Shown: positions 9,095 to 17,735, counted from the stretch's first letter. The stretch is 64,000 bases of DNA from Micromonospora chokoriensis (GCF_900091505.1 NZ_LT607409.1:1798001-1862000); one strand, 5' to 3'. Translations and numbers: made by a program. The notes: generated by a model from the sequence alone, not told the origin.

Positions 9095-9808
9095 TCAGAC
9101 GGGCAGGGGCGCGTGCTCCGCCTCGGCCAGGGAACGCGACGGCGGCACGACGAACTTGTAGCCGACCTGGCGGACCGTGCCGATCATCGACTCGTACTCC
9201 GAGCCGAGCTTGGCGCGCAGCCGCCGGACGTGCACGTCGACGGTGCGGGTGCCGCCGAAGTAGTCGTAGCCCCAGACCTCCCGCAGGAGCTGGTCCCGGG
9301 TGAACACCCGGCCCGGGTGCTGGGCCAGGAACTTCAGCAGCTCGAACTCCTTGTAGGTGAGGTCGAGCGGGCGGCCCTTGAGCTTGGCCGCGTACGTGTC
9401 GGGGTCGATCGTCAGCTCGCCGGCCCGGATCGAGCCACCGGCGCCCGCCGTCGCGTTGCTCAGGCGGCCGACCGCCAACCGCAACCGTGCCTCCACCTCG
9501 GCGGGACCGGCCGAGGCGAGGATGACGTCGTCGACGCCCCAGTCGGCGTTCAGCGCGATCAGGCCGGCCTCGGTCACCACCGCGACCAGCGGCACGCCGA
9601 GCCCGGTGGCGTGCAGCATCCGGCAGGTCGCTCGGGCCTCGCTCAACTCCGACCGGGCGTCCACCAGCACCGCGTCCGGGCTGGGGCCCGCGACCAGGGT
9701 GCGGACGTCGCGTGGCGCGGTGCGGACCGAGTGCGGCAGCAGGTCGAGTGCCGGCAGCACAGCCGACGGTTCGCCTGCGCGCGCGGTCACCAGCAACAGG
9801 ATCTCCAC
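9095..9808 (-). CDS. glnR: Nitrogen regulator GlnR
   Basis: The 237-residue orphan OmpR-type regulator matches Streptomyces GlnR as I remember it along the whole length. An atypical receiver domain holds 'DAVLVDAR', '[11 protein letters not shown]' and '[20 protein letters not shown]'. Its winged helix includes '[18 protein letters not shown]' and '[18 protein letters not shown]'. GlnR controls nitrogen assimilation genes. The GTG at 9808 has an ideal GGAGGTGATC ribosome site; the longer open frame upstream is not needed. No kinase gene is adjacent, as expected for GlnR. Confidence 0.93.
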   Translation of the reverse strand: MEILLLVTARAGEPSAVLPALDLLPHSVRTAPRDVRTLVAGPSPDAVLVDARSELSEARATCRMLHATGLGVPLVAVVTEAGLIALNADWGVDDVILASAGPAEVEARLRLAVGRLSNATAGAGGSIRAGELTIDPDTYAAKLKGRPLDLTYKEFELLKFLAQHPGRVFTRDQLLREVWGYDYFGGTRTVDVHVRRLRAKLGSEYESMIGTVRQVGYKFVVPPSRSLAEAEHAPLPV

Positions 9809-9997
9809 GATCACCTCCGTCCCGGCGGCGCTCGGCCGCACGCGACCAGTCGCACCCACGGGGGAGTGCGCTGAGAAATTGCGTGGCCCCGGCGTCGCTG
9901 ACGGGCGGGTAACGAGGTTGAGCGTAGCGGATCGCCCCGGTCGCGCCCTCAGGCCATTTCCCGTTTGTCTACCTTGCCCCTGATCGTGGCGCAGTTT

Positions 9998-10013
9998 TTA
10001 ACGTTGCTGAAAC
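9998..10013 (+). promoter_or_regulatory. Candidate GlnR box upstream of glnR
   Basis: TTAAC, six bases, then GAAAC fits the gTnAc-n6-GaAAc half of the published actinobacterial GlnR consensus. It lies in the 248-bp space between glnR and the divergent membrane-protein gene, 190 bp from the glnR start. Only one a-b pair is clear, so this could be weak or chance. Confidence 0.45.
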
Positions 10014-10056
10014 CCGGGACCACCGTCTCCGGCGGTCGGTCTGGCACGATCGGGTC

Positions 10057-11103
10057 GTGTTTCCCTCCACCTCGCCCGAGGCCGGCCGTGAATCGTGGCC
10101 CGCTGAGCCCCACGCGGGCCCGGCCGCCGCGGCGACCCGCGCGCCGCGTACCGGCCCGGCCACCACCGATGGCGATCGCCGCGAACGGGGTGGGCCTCGC
10201 CGGGCCCGTCGCACCGGTGAGCCGGCGCGCAAATCCGAGGACGAGGTCGACGAGCCGGAGGAGGAGGTCGTACCCCCGGTCGAGGTGCACCGCCAGCTCG
10301 CGTTGACCATCGCCGGCTTCGCCGCGCTGCTCGGCGTCGGCCTGGTGCTCGGCGCGCAGACGTCCGGCCCCGGCCACCGGCTGCCGTTCGCCTTCATCGT
10401 CTTCGGCGTCCAGTTGCTCTTCGTGCTCGCCTGGACGATGGCCATGCGTCCGCCCGCGCTGCTGGTCGTCGCCGGGATCAGCGCCGGGGTGGCGGCGCTC
10501 GCCGACGTCGCCGCGGTGCGCAGCGACATCGCCGGGCTGGCCCCACTGGGCTACCTGGCCGTCGGCGGGTTCGTCGCCGCGGTGCTCGGCCAGTTGGTCC
10601 GTCGGGTCGACCGGGTCCGGGTCACCGACTCCCTCGGCGCGACGCTGCTGATCGTGGTCGGGGTGGTGGCCTTCGGCACCCTGATCGTGCTCAGCCGGAT
10701 CCCGGCCGGCACCCAGGCGATCACCGTCTGCCTGACGGCGAGTGGCGTCGCCCTGACCGTCGCCCGGCTCACCGACGCCGTACTCCCGTGGCCCCGGCTG
10801 GCCCCGCAGGTGCCCCGCGGCGCCGCCGGCGTGGTGGCCGGCGCGATGGTCGGCACGCTGACCAGCGCGCTTCTGGGCAGCTACCTGGTGGCCCCCTTCA
10901 CGCCGACCCGGGCCGCCGTGATCGGCCTGGTCGCGGCGGTCACCGCCGTGCTCGCCGACCTCGCGGTGGGGTACGCGGAAGCGGGCCGGCTGATGGCCGG
11001 GGAGCCGCCCACGATGTGGGTGGCCCGGCACATGCAGGGTCCGCTCGGTGGCTTCGCCCTGGCGGCGCCGGCCGCGTACGCCATGTGCATGCTCTTCCTC
11101 TGA
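10057..11103 (+). CDS. Multi-pass membrane protein of unknown function
   Basis: This 348-residue protein starts with about 85 hydrophilic residues rich in Arg, Pro and Glu and continues with roughly seven to eight hydrophobic segments. I recognise no catalytic motif. The last third ('AVTAVLADLAVGYAEAG' and 'MQGPLGGFALAAPAAYAM') recalls the tail of CdsA-type cytidylyltransferases, but the diagnostic Asp-rich motif is missing, so I do not assign that function. The GTG at 10057 has a weak CACGAT -10-like element six bases before it. It is divergent from glnR and followed by the LmeA-like gene. Confidence 0.75.
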   Translation: MFPSTSPEAGRESWPAEPHAGPAAAATRAPRTGPATTDGDRRERGGPRRARRTGEPARKSEDEVDEPEEEVVPPVEVHRQLALTIAGFAALLGVGLVLGAQTSGPGHRLPFAFIVFGVQLLFVLAWTMAMRPPALLVVAGISAGVAALADVAAVRSDIAGLAPLGYLAVGGFVAAVLGQLVRRVDRVRVTDSLGATLLIVVGVVAFGTLIVLSRIPAGTQAITVCLTASGVALTVARLTDAVLPWPRLAPQVPRGAAGVVAGAMVGTLTSALLGSYLVAPFTPTRAAVIGLVAAVTAVLADLAVGYAEAGRLMAGEPPTMWVARHMQGPLGGFALAAPAAYAMCMLFL

Positions 11104-11207
11104 GTCACGGTTGAGCCCGGGGCCGGTCGGGTACCTACGGGTGCGCCGCGCTGCGGCACCGGTGTGGACGATCCGTCGCGGCGCGACGGACGAGGACGGG
11201 AGGCGGC

Positions 11208-11996
11208 GTGGCGGAGGACTATCCGGCGGACGGGGCACGTCCCCGACGGCGCGGGCGCAAACTGCTCGTCGGCCTGATCGTCCTGCTCCTGGTGGTGGGC
11301 GGGTTGCTGGTGGTCGCCGACCGGGTGGCGGTCGGGGTGGCCGAGCGGACCATCGCCGACCGGGTCGGCCAGGAGATCGCCAAGCAGGGTGCCCAGGCCG
11401 CCAGGCCCGACGTGGAGGTGGCCGGCACGCCGTTCCTCACCCAGGTGCTCGACGGCCGCTACCAGCGGATCACCATCAACCTGCGGGACGTGCGGGCCTC
11501 GGTCGAAGGTGACGCCGTGCAGCTGCCGGTGCTGGACGTGACCGCCCGCAACGTACGGGCCGCACTGGACACGCTGCGCACCGGTCAGGGGGACATCGTC
11601 GCGGACACGGTCAACGGCGCCGGCACGATCAGCTACGACAGCCTCGCCGCCCTGTTGAAGCGCCCGGGGCTCAAGCTCGGCGAGCAGAACGGCAAGCTCG
11701 CCGTCACCGCGCCCGTCGACATCCTCGGTCAGAAGCTGACCGTCGCCGGCACCGCCGACGTCACCGTCGCCGACAACGGTGCTGTCGCCCTGCGTTTCAA
11801 CGACCTGGACGCGGCCGGTCTGCCGAACCTGCCGCTGGCCCGCGCTCTGCTGAACAACTACGCCAAGGGCATCTCGGTCGACGTACCCCTGCCCGACCTG
11901 CCGTTCCAGCTCACCGTGCGCGAGGTCCGGCCGCTGCCGGAGGGCCTGGCGGTCACCGTCGACGCGAAGAACGTGCCGATCAATTCCGTTGGCTGA
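11208..11996 (+). CDS. DUF2993 / LmeA-type phospholipid-binding protein
   Basis: This 262-residue protein has a basic N-terminus, one membrane-spanning or signal segment at about 18-40, then the DUF2993 fold ('GTPFLTQVLDGRYQRITI', 'VDILGQKLTVAGTADV', 'LPDLPFQLTV'). In mycobacteria LmeA of this family binds lipids in the periplasm and supports lipomannan elongation. The same role here is inference. The GTG at 11208 is preceded by GGGAGG. A hairpin terminator follows. Confidence 0.85.
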   Translation: MAEDYPADGARPRRRGRKLLVGLIVLLLVVGGLLVVADRVAVGVAERTIADRVGQEIAKQGAQAARPDVEVAGTPFLTQVLDGRYQRITINLRDVRASVEGDAVQLPVLDVTARNVRAALDTLRTGQGDIVADTVNGAGTISYDSLAALLKRPGLKLGEQNGKLAVTAPVDILGQKLTVAGTADVTVADNGAVALRFNDLDAAGLPNLPLARALLNNYAKGISVDVPLPDLPFQLTVREVRPLPEGLAVTVDAKNVPINSVG

Positions 11997-12017
11997 CTCC
12001 CCGGTCAGTGCTGTCGT

Positions 12018-12045
12018 CCACCATTCGGTCGATCCCGGATGGTGG
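12018..12045 (+). terminator. Terminator after the LmeA-like gene
   Basis: An 11-bp stem with one G-T pair (12018-12028 with 12035-12045) and a 6-nt loop, 21 bp after the stop. Outer bases GTGCTG and CAGCAC can also pair. Confidence 0.6.
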
Positions 12046-12090
12046 TCGGCTGAGTGGCAGCACGGTCACTGGCTGGTAGGCTCCCTGGCC

Positions 12091-12168
12091 ATGGGGACCC
12101 ACCTCACCAAACGGCGCGCGGTCGACCTGTGCCGCGTGGCCACCTGCCTGTGTCGCCCCGTCATCTGA
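12091..12168 (+). CDS. Cysteine-containing leader peptide upstream of sulfurtransferase
   Basis: This 25-codon open frame begins ATG at 12091 and ends TGA at 12168. Its second half reads 'DLCRVATCLCRPVI', with three Cys codons in ten, after a basic 'LTKRRAV'. It matches the short 'R-x-V-D-L-C-R' leader peptides often found before sulfur genes in actinobacteria. A TAGGCT -10 box (12077-12082) ends eight bases before the ATG, so it is probably translated from a leaderless mRNA. In mycobacteria, poly-cysteine leaderless small frames attenuate sulfur operons in response to cysteine. The same here is inference from sequence layout. Confidence 0.72.
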   Translation: MGTHLTKRRAVDLCRVATCLCRPVI

Positions 12169-12169
12169 C

Positions 12170-12202
12170 GGCGGGGCTGTCTCCGGCCGCCTGACGGCGG
12201 CC
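12170..12202 (+). promoter_or_regulatory. Candidate attenuator (mutually exclusive hairpins)
   Basis: GGCCGCC (12185-12191) pairs perfectly with GGCGGCC (12196-12202) around a TGAC loop. The CCGCC in its left arm can instead pair with GGCGG at 12170-12174, directly after the leader peptide stop. Ribosome position on the Cys codons could therefore choose between two structures. No long U-run follows, so control could be Rho-dependent or translational. The remaining 171 bp up to the next start show nothing else clear. Confidence 0.5.
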
Positions 12203-12373
12203 ACCGGCACAGGGTTTTCGCACCCTCCGGTCATCCCACCGAACGCCCGGCAGCGGCGCCGTCGCACGAACCCGTGATCCGTCCTTCCGCTGGGTCCCGC
12301 GCGTGGTGCGACAGTTGAAACCATCGATACTCGCGCGTTGGCTCACCATCCATCCTCACCAGGGAGTGATTCG

Positions 12374-13222
12374 ATGAGTCGCGACACCGCACTCGTTTCG
12401 GCCGAGTGGGCCGAGAAGAACCTCGACGCCCCGGGCGTCGTCTTCGTCGAGGTCGACGAGGACACCTCGGCCTACGAGACCGGCCACATCGCCGGTGCCA
12501 TCAAGATTGACTGGAAGACCGACCTCCAGGACCAGGTCCGCCGGGACTTCGTCAACAAGTCCCAGTTCGAGGCGCTGCTCTCCGAGCGGGGCATCAGCAA
12601 CGACGACACCGTCATCCTCTACGGCGGCAACAACAACTGGTTCGCCGCGTACGCCTACTGGTACTTCAAGCTCTACGGCCACGGCGACGTGAAGCTGCTC
12701 GACGGCGGTCGCAAGAAGTGGGAGCTGGACGCCCGTCCGTTGGTCACCGACTCGGTGACCCGTCCGGCGACGCAGTACGTCGCGCAGGAGCCGGACACCT
12801 CCATCCGGGCCTTCCGCGACGAGGTCGTCGCCGCGATCGGCACCAAGAACCTGGTCGACGTGCGTAGCCCCGACGAGTTCGCCGGTCGGCTGCTCGCCCC
12901 CGCCCACCTGCCGCAGGAGCAGGCGCAGCGGGCCGGCCACATCCCCACCGCGATCAGCGTCCCGTGGTCCAAGGCAGCCAACGAGGACGGCACCTTCCGG
13001 TCCGACGACGAGCTGCGCAAGATCTACGGCGACGCGGGGCTCGACGACGGCAAGGAGACCATCGCCTACTGCCGCATCGGCGAGCGCTCCTCGCACACCT
13101 GGTTCGTGCTGCAGGAGCTGCTCGGCCACCGCAACGTGAAGAACTACGACGGTTCCTGGACCGAGTACGGTTCGCTGGTCGGCGTGCCGGTTGCCCTCGG
13201 TGACGAACCCGGGGAGGCCTGA
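12374..13222 (+). CDS. Thiosulfate sulfurtransferase (two-domain rhodanese)
   Basis: This 282-residue tandem rhodanese transfers sulfane sulfur from thiosulfate to an acceptor such as cyanide or a thiol. The catalytic loop 'CRIGERSS' is in the second domain, with Cys at about 233. The equivalent loop of the first domain ('LYGGNNNW', about 83-90) has no Cys, as in the family. The ATG at 12374 follows GGGAG and is preferred to an upstream in-frame ATG. It forms a pair with the DUF1416 gene two bases downstream, an arrangement common in actinobacteria, and is preceded by the cysteine leader peptide. Confidence 0.94.
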   Translation: MSRDTALVSAEWAEKNLDAPGVVFVEVDEDTSAYETGHIAGAIKIDWKTDLQDQVRRDFVNKSQFEALLSERGISNDDTVILYGGNNNWFAAYAYWYFKLYGHGDVKLLDGGRKKWELDARPLVTDSVTRPATQYVAQEPDTSIRAFRDEVVAAIGTKNLVDVRSPDEFAGRLLAPAHLPQEQAQRAGHIPTAISVPWSKAANEDGTFRSDDELRKIYGDAGLDDGKETIAYCRIGERSSHTWFVLQELLGHRNVKNYDGSWTEYGSLVGVPVALGDEPGEA

Positions 13223-13224
13223 TC

Positions 13225-13545
13225 ATGACGCTCCCCACCGCCGCGGGTTGCGCGGCACCCGACCAGGCCGCGCCGCTGCCGGCCAGCCTGGACCTGGAGA
13301 AGGAAACCGTCATCACCGGGATCGTCCGCTCGGCCGAGGACGAGCCGGTGCCGGGCGCGTACGTCCGGCTGCTCGACTCGACCGGTGAGTTCACCGCCGA
13401 GGTGGTGACCTCGACGGCCGGCCAGTTCCGGTTCTTCGCCGCGCCGGGTTCCTGGACGCTGCGGGCACTGTCCCGGCACGGCAACGGCGACACCGCCGTC
13501 ACCGCCGGCCGGGGCGTCAACGAGGTTGCCGTCACCGTCGCCTGA
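13225..13545 (+). CDS. DUF1416 protein
   Basis: This 106-residue protein folds, by its pattern, as a carboxypeptidase-regulatory-like beta sandwich ('ITGIVRSAEDEPVPGAYVRL', 'VTSTAGQFRFFAAPGSWTL'). Its function is unknown. It is almost always found next to the sulfurtransferase gene, which suggests a role in sulfur transfer. Cys9 near the N-terminus ('TAAGCAAPDQA') is a candidate sulfur acceptor. Start at 13225 with GGAGG seven bases before. Confidence 0.88.
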   Translation: MTLPTAAGCAAPDQAAPLPASLDLEKETVITGIVRSAEDEPVPGAYVRLLDSTGEFTAEVVTSTAGQFRFFAAPGSWTLRALSRHGNGDTAVTAGRGVNEVAVTVA

Positions 13546-13564
13546 CCCACCGCTCTCATCGACC

Positions 13565-13597
13565 GGGGCCGGTCACCCGCCATGGGTGACCGGCCCC
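13565..13597 (+). terminator. Strong terminator hairpin
   Basis: A perfect 14-bp stem (13565-13578 with 13584-13597) and a 5-nt loop, followed by a CT-rich tail, end the sulfurtransferase-DUF1416 operon. The stem can extend by GAC/GTC beyond one mismatch. Confidence 0.82.
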
Positions 13598-13678
13598 AGT
13601 CGATCTTCTGGGGGAATTGGTGACGAGAAGTAATTTCAGTGTCACCCACGGCTCGGCGGACCAATCACATCAATCGGT

Positions 13679-13924
13679 ATGCGTCACTATCTAGCTGTGG
13701 ATATCGAGGTTGGCGCGAGTGACGGCGGTGCGTCCGGTGACGAGGTTCCGCTCGTGGTCTGCGTGAGCGCTGATGCCGCCGTGGTCGAGCGGGTGCTCCG
13801 ACAACTCGACGGGACCGGGCAGGTGGTGAGCTGCCCGGACCTGGCCGAGTTGCGGGCCATGCTGTTCCCGTCGCCGCACGACCCGACGCCGACAGCGCCG
13901 CAGGAGCCGTCGCGGCCCGTCTGA
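13679..13924 (+). CDS. Small hypothetical protein
   Basis: An 81-residue acidic protein of unknown function. 'DEVPLVVCVSADAAVVERVLRQL' looks like a beta strand and helix of a small alpha/beta fold, and the C-terminus is Pro/Thr rich. The ATG at 13679 has no obvious ribosome site. An in-frame GTG at 13697 has CACTAT six bases upstream and could be the true start of a leaderless gene. Upstream sequence from 13620 is AT-rich for this genome, as in a promoter. Coding is plausible but not certain. Confidence 0.55.
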   Translation: MRHYLAVDIEVGASDGGASGDEVPLVVCVSADAAVVERVLRQLDGTGQVVSCPDLAELRAMLFPSPHDPTPTAPQEPSRPV

Positions 13925-13989
13925 CCTCGTGGCCGCCGTCCCACGCCACCGCTGCCGGCTCAGCGGCGGAGGCGTGACACCATGGCCGG

Positions 13990-14856
13990 GTGAGCGGTGC
14001 TGTCCAGACGGGTTGGGCTCCTTCGGCTGGTCCCGCCGCGCCGGCGCCTGTCCGGCCGTGGCGGCGGTGGTTGCTGGTCGCGACGGCGGCCTGGGCCGTG
14101 TTGCTGGCCGTGCTCACCTGGACGTCGGTCCGCGACGATCCGCCGACCGTGCGGGAGCAGCGCACCCTGCACCAGGCCGGCCCGGTGGTCGACCGGGCGA
14201 TCGGCGAGCTGGTCCGTGCGGCGGGGCCGAGCAGTCTCCTGGAGCTGGGCCCGGCGAAGGTCGCGGAGGGCTGCCGGGTCACCCCGTTCGCCGACGGGGC
14301 GAGGTTGCGACGGGACGTGGGCGTGCTCGCGCCCACCGGCACCGAGCGGACCGTGTTGACCGGGATCGCCGAGCGGCTGCCGGCCGGTTGGCAGGCCCGG
14401 GTCGGGTCCGGGCTGAACGGCCCGGAGCTGTACGCCGACGCCGGAGAGTTCGTGGCCGTCGAAGGGCGGCCGACGGTGGACGGGCAGGTCCGACTGGTCG
14501 TCGACACCGGTTGCCGGCCCACCGGCGCGGGCTACACGCCGGCCACGGCCAGTGCGACCGGCCCGGCAGCCGCCGCGTTGACCGCGGCGCTGGGGGCGCT
14601 CGGCCGGCCGGGCGACGCGACGCCGGAGCGGGTCACCGCGCCCTGCCCGGGTGGCGGGCTGGCCCAGACCGTGCGGTCCGCGGGCGGTCCCGGCCCGGCC
14701 GCCTCGACGGCTTCGCTCGCCGCGCTGGCCGGCAACGCCCCCCTGGTGGACGCACCCCCGGTGTACGCGTACCGCACCGGCCCGGTCACGGTGCTGGCCG
14801 AGCTCGGCCCGGACGACGCCGTCCGGGTGGCCGCCACCGTCGGCTGCCCGGGTTGA
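13990..14856 (+). CDS. Membrane-anchored hypothetical protein
   Basis: This 288-residue protein has a Pro/Ala-rich N-terminus, one transmembrane helix (about 28-45, 'WLLVATAAWAVLLAVLTW'), and an extracytoplasmic region. Four cysteines are visible outside ('EGCRV', 'DTGCRP', 'APCPGG', 'VGCPG'), which could form two disulfides. I recognise no family. The GTG at 13990 follows CACCAT at six bases. It converges on the glucosidase gene with 19 bp between the stops. Confidence 0.75.
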   Translation: MSGAVQTGWAPSAGPAAPAPVRPWRRWLLVATAAWAVLLAVLTWTSVRDDPPTVREQRTLHQAGPVVDRAIGELVRAAGPSSLLELGPAKVAEGCRVTPFADGARLRRDVGVLAPTGTERTVLTGIAERLPAGWQARVGSGLNGPELYADAGEFVAVEGRPTVDGQVRLVVDTGCRPTGAGYTPATASATGPAAAALTAALGALGRPGDATPERVTAPCPGGGLAQTVRSAGGPGPAASTASLAALAGNAPLVDAPPVYAYRTGPVTVLAELGPDDAVRVAATVGCPG

Positions 14857-14875
14857 GTCGGGCGGCCAGCTCGGA

Positions 14876-16930
14876 TCAGCTGCCGTCCGGCTGATCCGTC
14901 GGGCCCCGGCTGCGGCCCAACGCGTCCACCTTGCCCCACCGGCCGGGGATGTCCAGTAGTTCGACGCGGCCCATCCCCGGAGGCACGGCCGGGTCGATGA
15001 TCAGATGCTCGCCCTGCGGGTCCAACCCCAGCATCACCCGGAGCAGCAGCAGCGGGGTTCCGCTGGACCAGGCCTGCGGGCTGCACGCGGTCGGGTACTC
15101 CACCGGGTAGTCGGTGAGATCACGGGTGTACCCGGCGAACGCCTCCGGCAGCCGCCCCTCGAAGTACCGGGACGCCGCCAGCATCGTGTCGCAGATCAGG
15201 CCGGCCTCCTCGCGGTAGCCGTACCGCCACAGGCCCCAGGCGATGATCGAGTTGTCGAACGGCCACACGGTGCCCACGTGGTACCCGATCGGGTTGTACC
15301 GTCCCTCGTCCTCGGCGAGCGTCCGCACCCCCCACCCGGAGAACAGGCGCGGCCCGAGCAGGTGCTCGACCACCTTGCCGGCACGGGACTCGTCCACGAT
15401 GCCGCTCCACAACAGGTGCCCGATGTTCGACGTCAGCGCGTCCACCTGCCGCCCGTCGGCGTCCAACGCGAGCGCGTAGTACCCGCGGTCGGCGATCCAG
15501 AAGTCGCGATCGAACCGTCGCTTGAGATCGGCGGCCTCCCGCTCCAGCCGGTCGGCGTACGCCCTGTCGTTCCAGAAGGTCCGGGCCAGCCGGGCGGCCC
15601 GGATCTTTGCGTCGTACGCGTACCCCTGCAACTCGCACGTCGCCCGGGGGAAGCCGGGTATCGCACCGTCGGCGTACGAGATGCCGTCCCAGGAGTCCTT
15701 CCAGCACTGGTTCTGCAGACCGCTCTGCGGGTTGCGGGTCTGATACCAGAGGTAACCGGTGCCGAGCAGGTCGCCGTACGTGTCGATCCACTCCAGCGCG
15801 GCGCGGACCTGCGGCTCCAGCCGGCGGACCAGCGCCGCGTCGCCGGTCCACCGCTCGTACTCGTCGATCAGGATGACGAACAGTGGCGTCGAGTCGGCCG
15901 ACCCGTAGTACGGCGAGTGCGGCTGCTCCTCGAAGCCGGCGGTCTCCCCGTACCGCAGCTCGTGCAGGATCTTGCCGGGCTCCTCGTCCCGGAAGTCGTC
16001 CACCCGGTGCCCCTGGAGGCCGGCCAGCATCAGGATGGTGGGCGGGACCAGCTCCGGCAGGAACGGCAGCACCTGCAACGAGGTGATGATGCTGTCCCGG
16101 CCGAACAGGGTCATGAACCAGGGCAGCCCGGCGGCGATCAGCCGTACGCCCAGGGCGATCGACTCGTAGCGCAGCGCGGCCAGGTCGTTGAGGCTGCGCC
16201 GGTACGCCCCGGCCAGTGGCTCGCAGTCGCAGCCGAGCTTCGGTGCCCGGTCGATCAGCTCCTGCTGCTCGGCCCGGATCGCGTCCGCGCTGCGGCTGCC
16301 CCCGTACGGCAGGGTTGCCCGGATGTCCTCGCCGCGTGCCCCGTAGACGACGCTGGACACGTGCAGCCGGGTGGTCCACCTGCTGTTGCGGGCGATCCGG
16401 ACGCGGAAGGTCAAGCCGTCGGTGTCGACCTGCGCCGGCCCGGTGGTCGTGACAGTCGTCTCCCGGTGGAACGCGTCCCGCCGGTAGGTGAGTCGGAGCT
16501 GGTCGTCCGAGACCGTGACGCTGGTCGTCCCCAACTTCTGGCGGGAGTCCTTGATCTCGAACAGGTCGGCGAAGTCGGCCTCGACGTCGATTCGGACGGT
16601 GAATTCGACGTCCGCGCCGGTGTGGTTCAGCACGGTCAGCTCCTCCTCGAAGCTGCCCACGATCGCCCGGCTGCGGATCACCGACGCCTTCGCGTCCAGG
16701 TAGTGCGTGGGTTCGCCGGGGGCGAGGAAGAACGTGGTGCGGTACGACTCGGTGTCGTCCGTGGAGAGGGCGTGCAGCCGTTGGCCGTTCAGGGTGAGCA
16801 CCCACTTGGACAGGAACCGGGTGTCGAAGGAGAACAGCCCGGTGGGGAAGTCGTGGGACGGCTCGATGTCTCCCCGACGGTCGCTGACCAGGAAGGTGTT
16901 GCCGTCCAGGATGCTGACGAGCTCCCTCAC
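14876..16930 (-). CDS. Amylo-alpha-1,6-glucosidase / glycogen debranching-type protein
   Basis: The 684-residue cytoplasmic enzyme has an N-terminal GDE beta domain (about 5-200, 'HDFPTGLFSFDTRFLSKW') and an (alpha/alpha)6 catalytic domain with 'LPWFMTLFGRDSI' around 269-281 and 'EYPTACSPQAWSSGTPL' near the C-terminus. Such proteins hydrolyse alpha-1,6 or related glucosidic bonds in storage glucans. Exact substrate is uncertain, since many bacterial members are uncharacterised. The GTG start overlaps the SCP2-like gene stop (GTGA at 16927-16930), so the two are coupled. Confidence 0.9.
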   Translation of the reverse strand: MRELVSILDGNTFLVSDRRGDIEPSHDFPTGLFSFDTRFLSKWVLTLNGQRLHALSTDDTESYRTTFFLAPGEPTHYLDAKASVIRSRAIVGSFEEELTVLNHTGADVEFTVRIDVEADFADLFEIKDSRQKLGTTSVTVSDDQLRLTYRRDAFHRETTVTTTGPAQVDTDGLTFRVRIARNSRWTTRLHVSSVVYGARGEDIRATLPYGGSRSADAIRAEQQELIDRAPKLGCDCEPLAGAYRRSLNDLAALRYESIALGVRLIAAGLPWFMTLFGRDSIITSLQVLPFLPELVPPTILMLAGLQGHRVDDFRDEEPGKILHELRYGETAGFEEQPHSPYYGSADSTPLFVILIDEYERWTGDAALVRRLEPQVRAALEWIDTYGDLLGTGYLWYQTRNPQSGLQNQCWKDSWDGISYADGAIPGFPRATCELQGYAYDAKIRAARLARTFWNDRAYADRLEREAADLKRRFDRDFWIADRGYYALALDADGRQVDALTSNIGHLLWSGIVDESRAGKVVEHLLGPRLFSGWGVRTLAEDEGRYNPIGYHVGTVWPFDNSIIAWGLWRYGYREEAGLICDTMLAASRYFEGRLPEAFAGYTRDLTDYPVEYPTACSPQAWSSGTPLLLLRVMLGLDPQGEHLIIDPAVPPGMGRVELLDIPGRWGKVDALGRSRGPTDQPDGS

Positions 16931-17307
16931 GCCGGTCGCCCGACTGCTCTGCGGGCCGTCTCGCGGGGGTCGCGGGTGCCGGGCGGGTTGGGGAAGAACC
17001 GGCGGAAGGCGAGGAAGAGCACCACGTTCCCGCTGAACGTGCTCTCGTTGCGCAGCACCGCCGCGACCCCCTGCGCCTCACCGCTGATCAGTCGGTCGAA
17101 GAGGGCCGCGCTGCTGTACCAGATGGCGTCGGCAGGGCCGCGTTCACGACTGACCTGCACCGAACCGGCTCGCATGCGTACCAGCCAGTGTTCGACCTGG
17201 TGGTCGCTGCCGAGGTCGATCTGGAGGGTCCCCTCGGGCAGGCCGACCAGGACGTCGGGGGCGCGCGCCGGCAGTGATTCGAAGAACCTCTCCGCCGCCT
17301 CGGTCAC
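16927..17307 (-). CDS. SCP2 sterol-binding-domain-like protein
   Basis: The 126-residue protein has the SCP2-like pattern ('GTLQIDLGSDHQVEHWLVRM', 'DAIWYSSAALFDRLISGEAQ', 'FSGNVVLFLAFRRFF'), a fold that makes a hydrophobic tunnel. It is coupled by 4-bp overlap to the downstream glucosidase, which suggests a shared function, not yet defined. A TACGAT -10 box (17314-17319 region) ends six bases before the GTG, so the operon mRNA is likely leaderless. Confidence 0.8.
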   Translation of the reverse strand: MTEAAERFFESLPARAPDVLVGLPEGTLQIDLGSDHQVEHWLVRMRAGSVQVSRERGPADAIWYSSAALFDRLISGEAQGVAAVLRNESTFSGNVVLFLAFRRFFPNPPGTRDPRETARRAVGRPA

Positions 17308-17365
17308 ATCCGAATCGTAGGCAGTCGCCCGAGATGTCGGGTCGGTATCGGCACTCCGGTGGTGC

Positions 17366-17728
17366 TCAGTAGACCAACGCCTGGGCGCCCTCGGTCATCG
17401 CCTCCTCGACGAAGACGGCGGCGCCCGCGATCCGGACCCCGGGCAGCACGTCGTCCGGGCCGATCTCCCGTCGGGCCGCGCACTGGGTGCAGGCGGTCAC
17501 CCGACCACTGGTCAGGATGACGTGCAGCAGCTCGGCCAGAGGCGCGGAATGTGGCAGCTCGAACTGTTGGGCGCGCCCGGGCACCGCGAACCAGGTCGAC
17601 TCACCGGTCAGCCAGAGCGACACGTCCACCCCGGCCGCGACGGCGGTCGCGGCGACCGTGAATGCCTGCGCGCACCGCTCCGGGGCGTCCGCCCCCGCGG
17701 TGGCCTTGACGACGAGAGTGCGGGCCAT
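17366..17728 (-). CDS. DsrE-family protein
   Basis: This 120-residue DsrE/DsrF-like protein has the N-terminal 'ARTLVVKATAGADAPERCAQAF', 'VSLWLTGESTWFA', and a Cys pair in 'VTACTQCAARR' that could carry sulfur or redox equivalents. The ATG at 17728 is preferred to one four codons upstream because TATGCT ends seven bases before it. That box overlaps the -10 box of the divergent small membrane protein gene. Confidence 0.82.
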   Translation of the reverse strand: MARTLVVKATAGADAPERCAQAFTVAATAVAAGVDVSLWLTGESTWFAVPGRAQQFELPHSAPLAELLHVILTSGRVTACTQCAARREIGPDDVLPGVRIAGAAVFVEEAMTEGAQALVY

Positions 17729-17735
17729 GTGGCCC

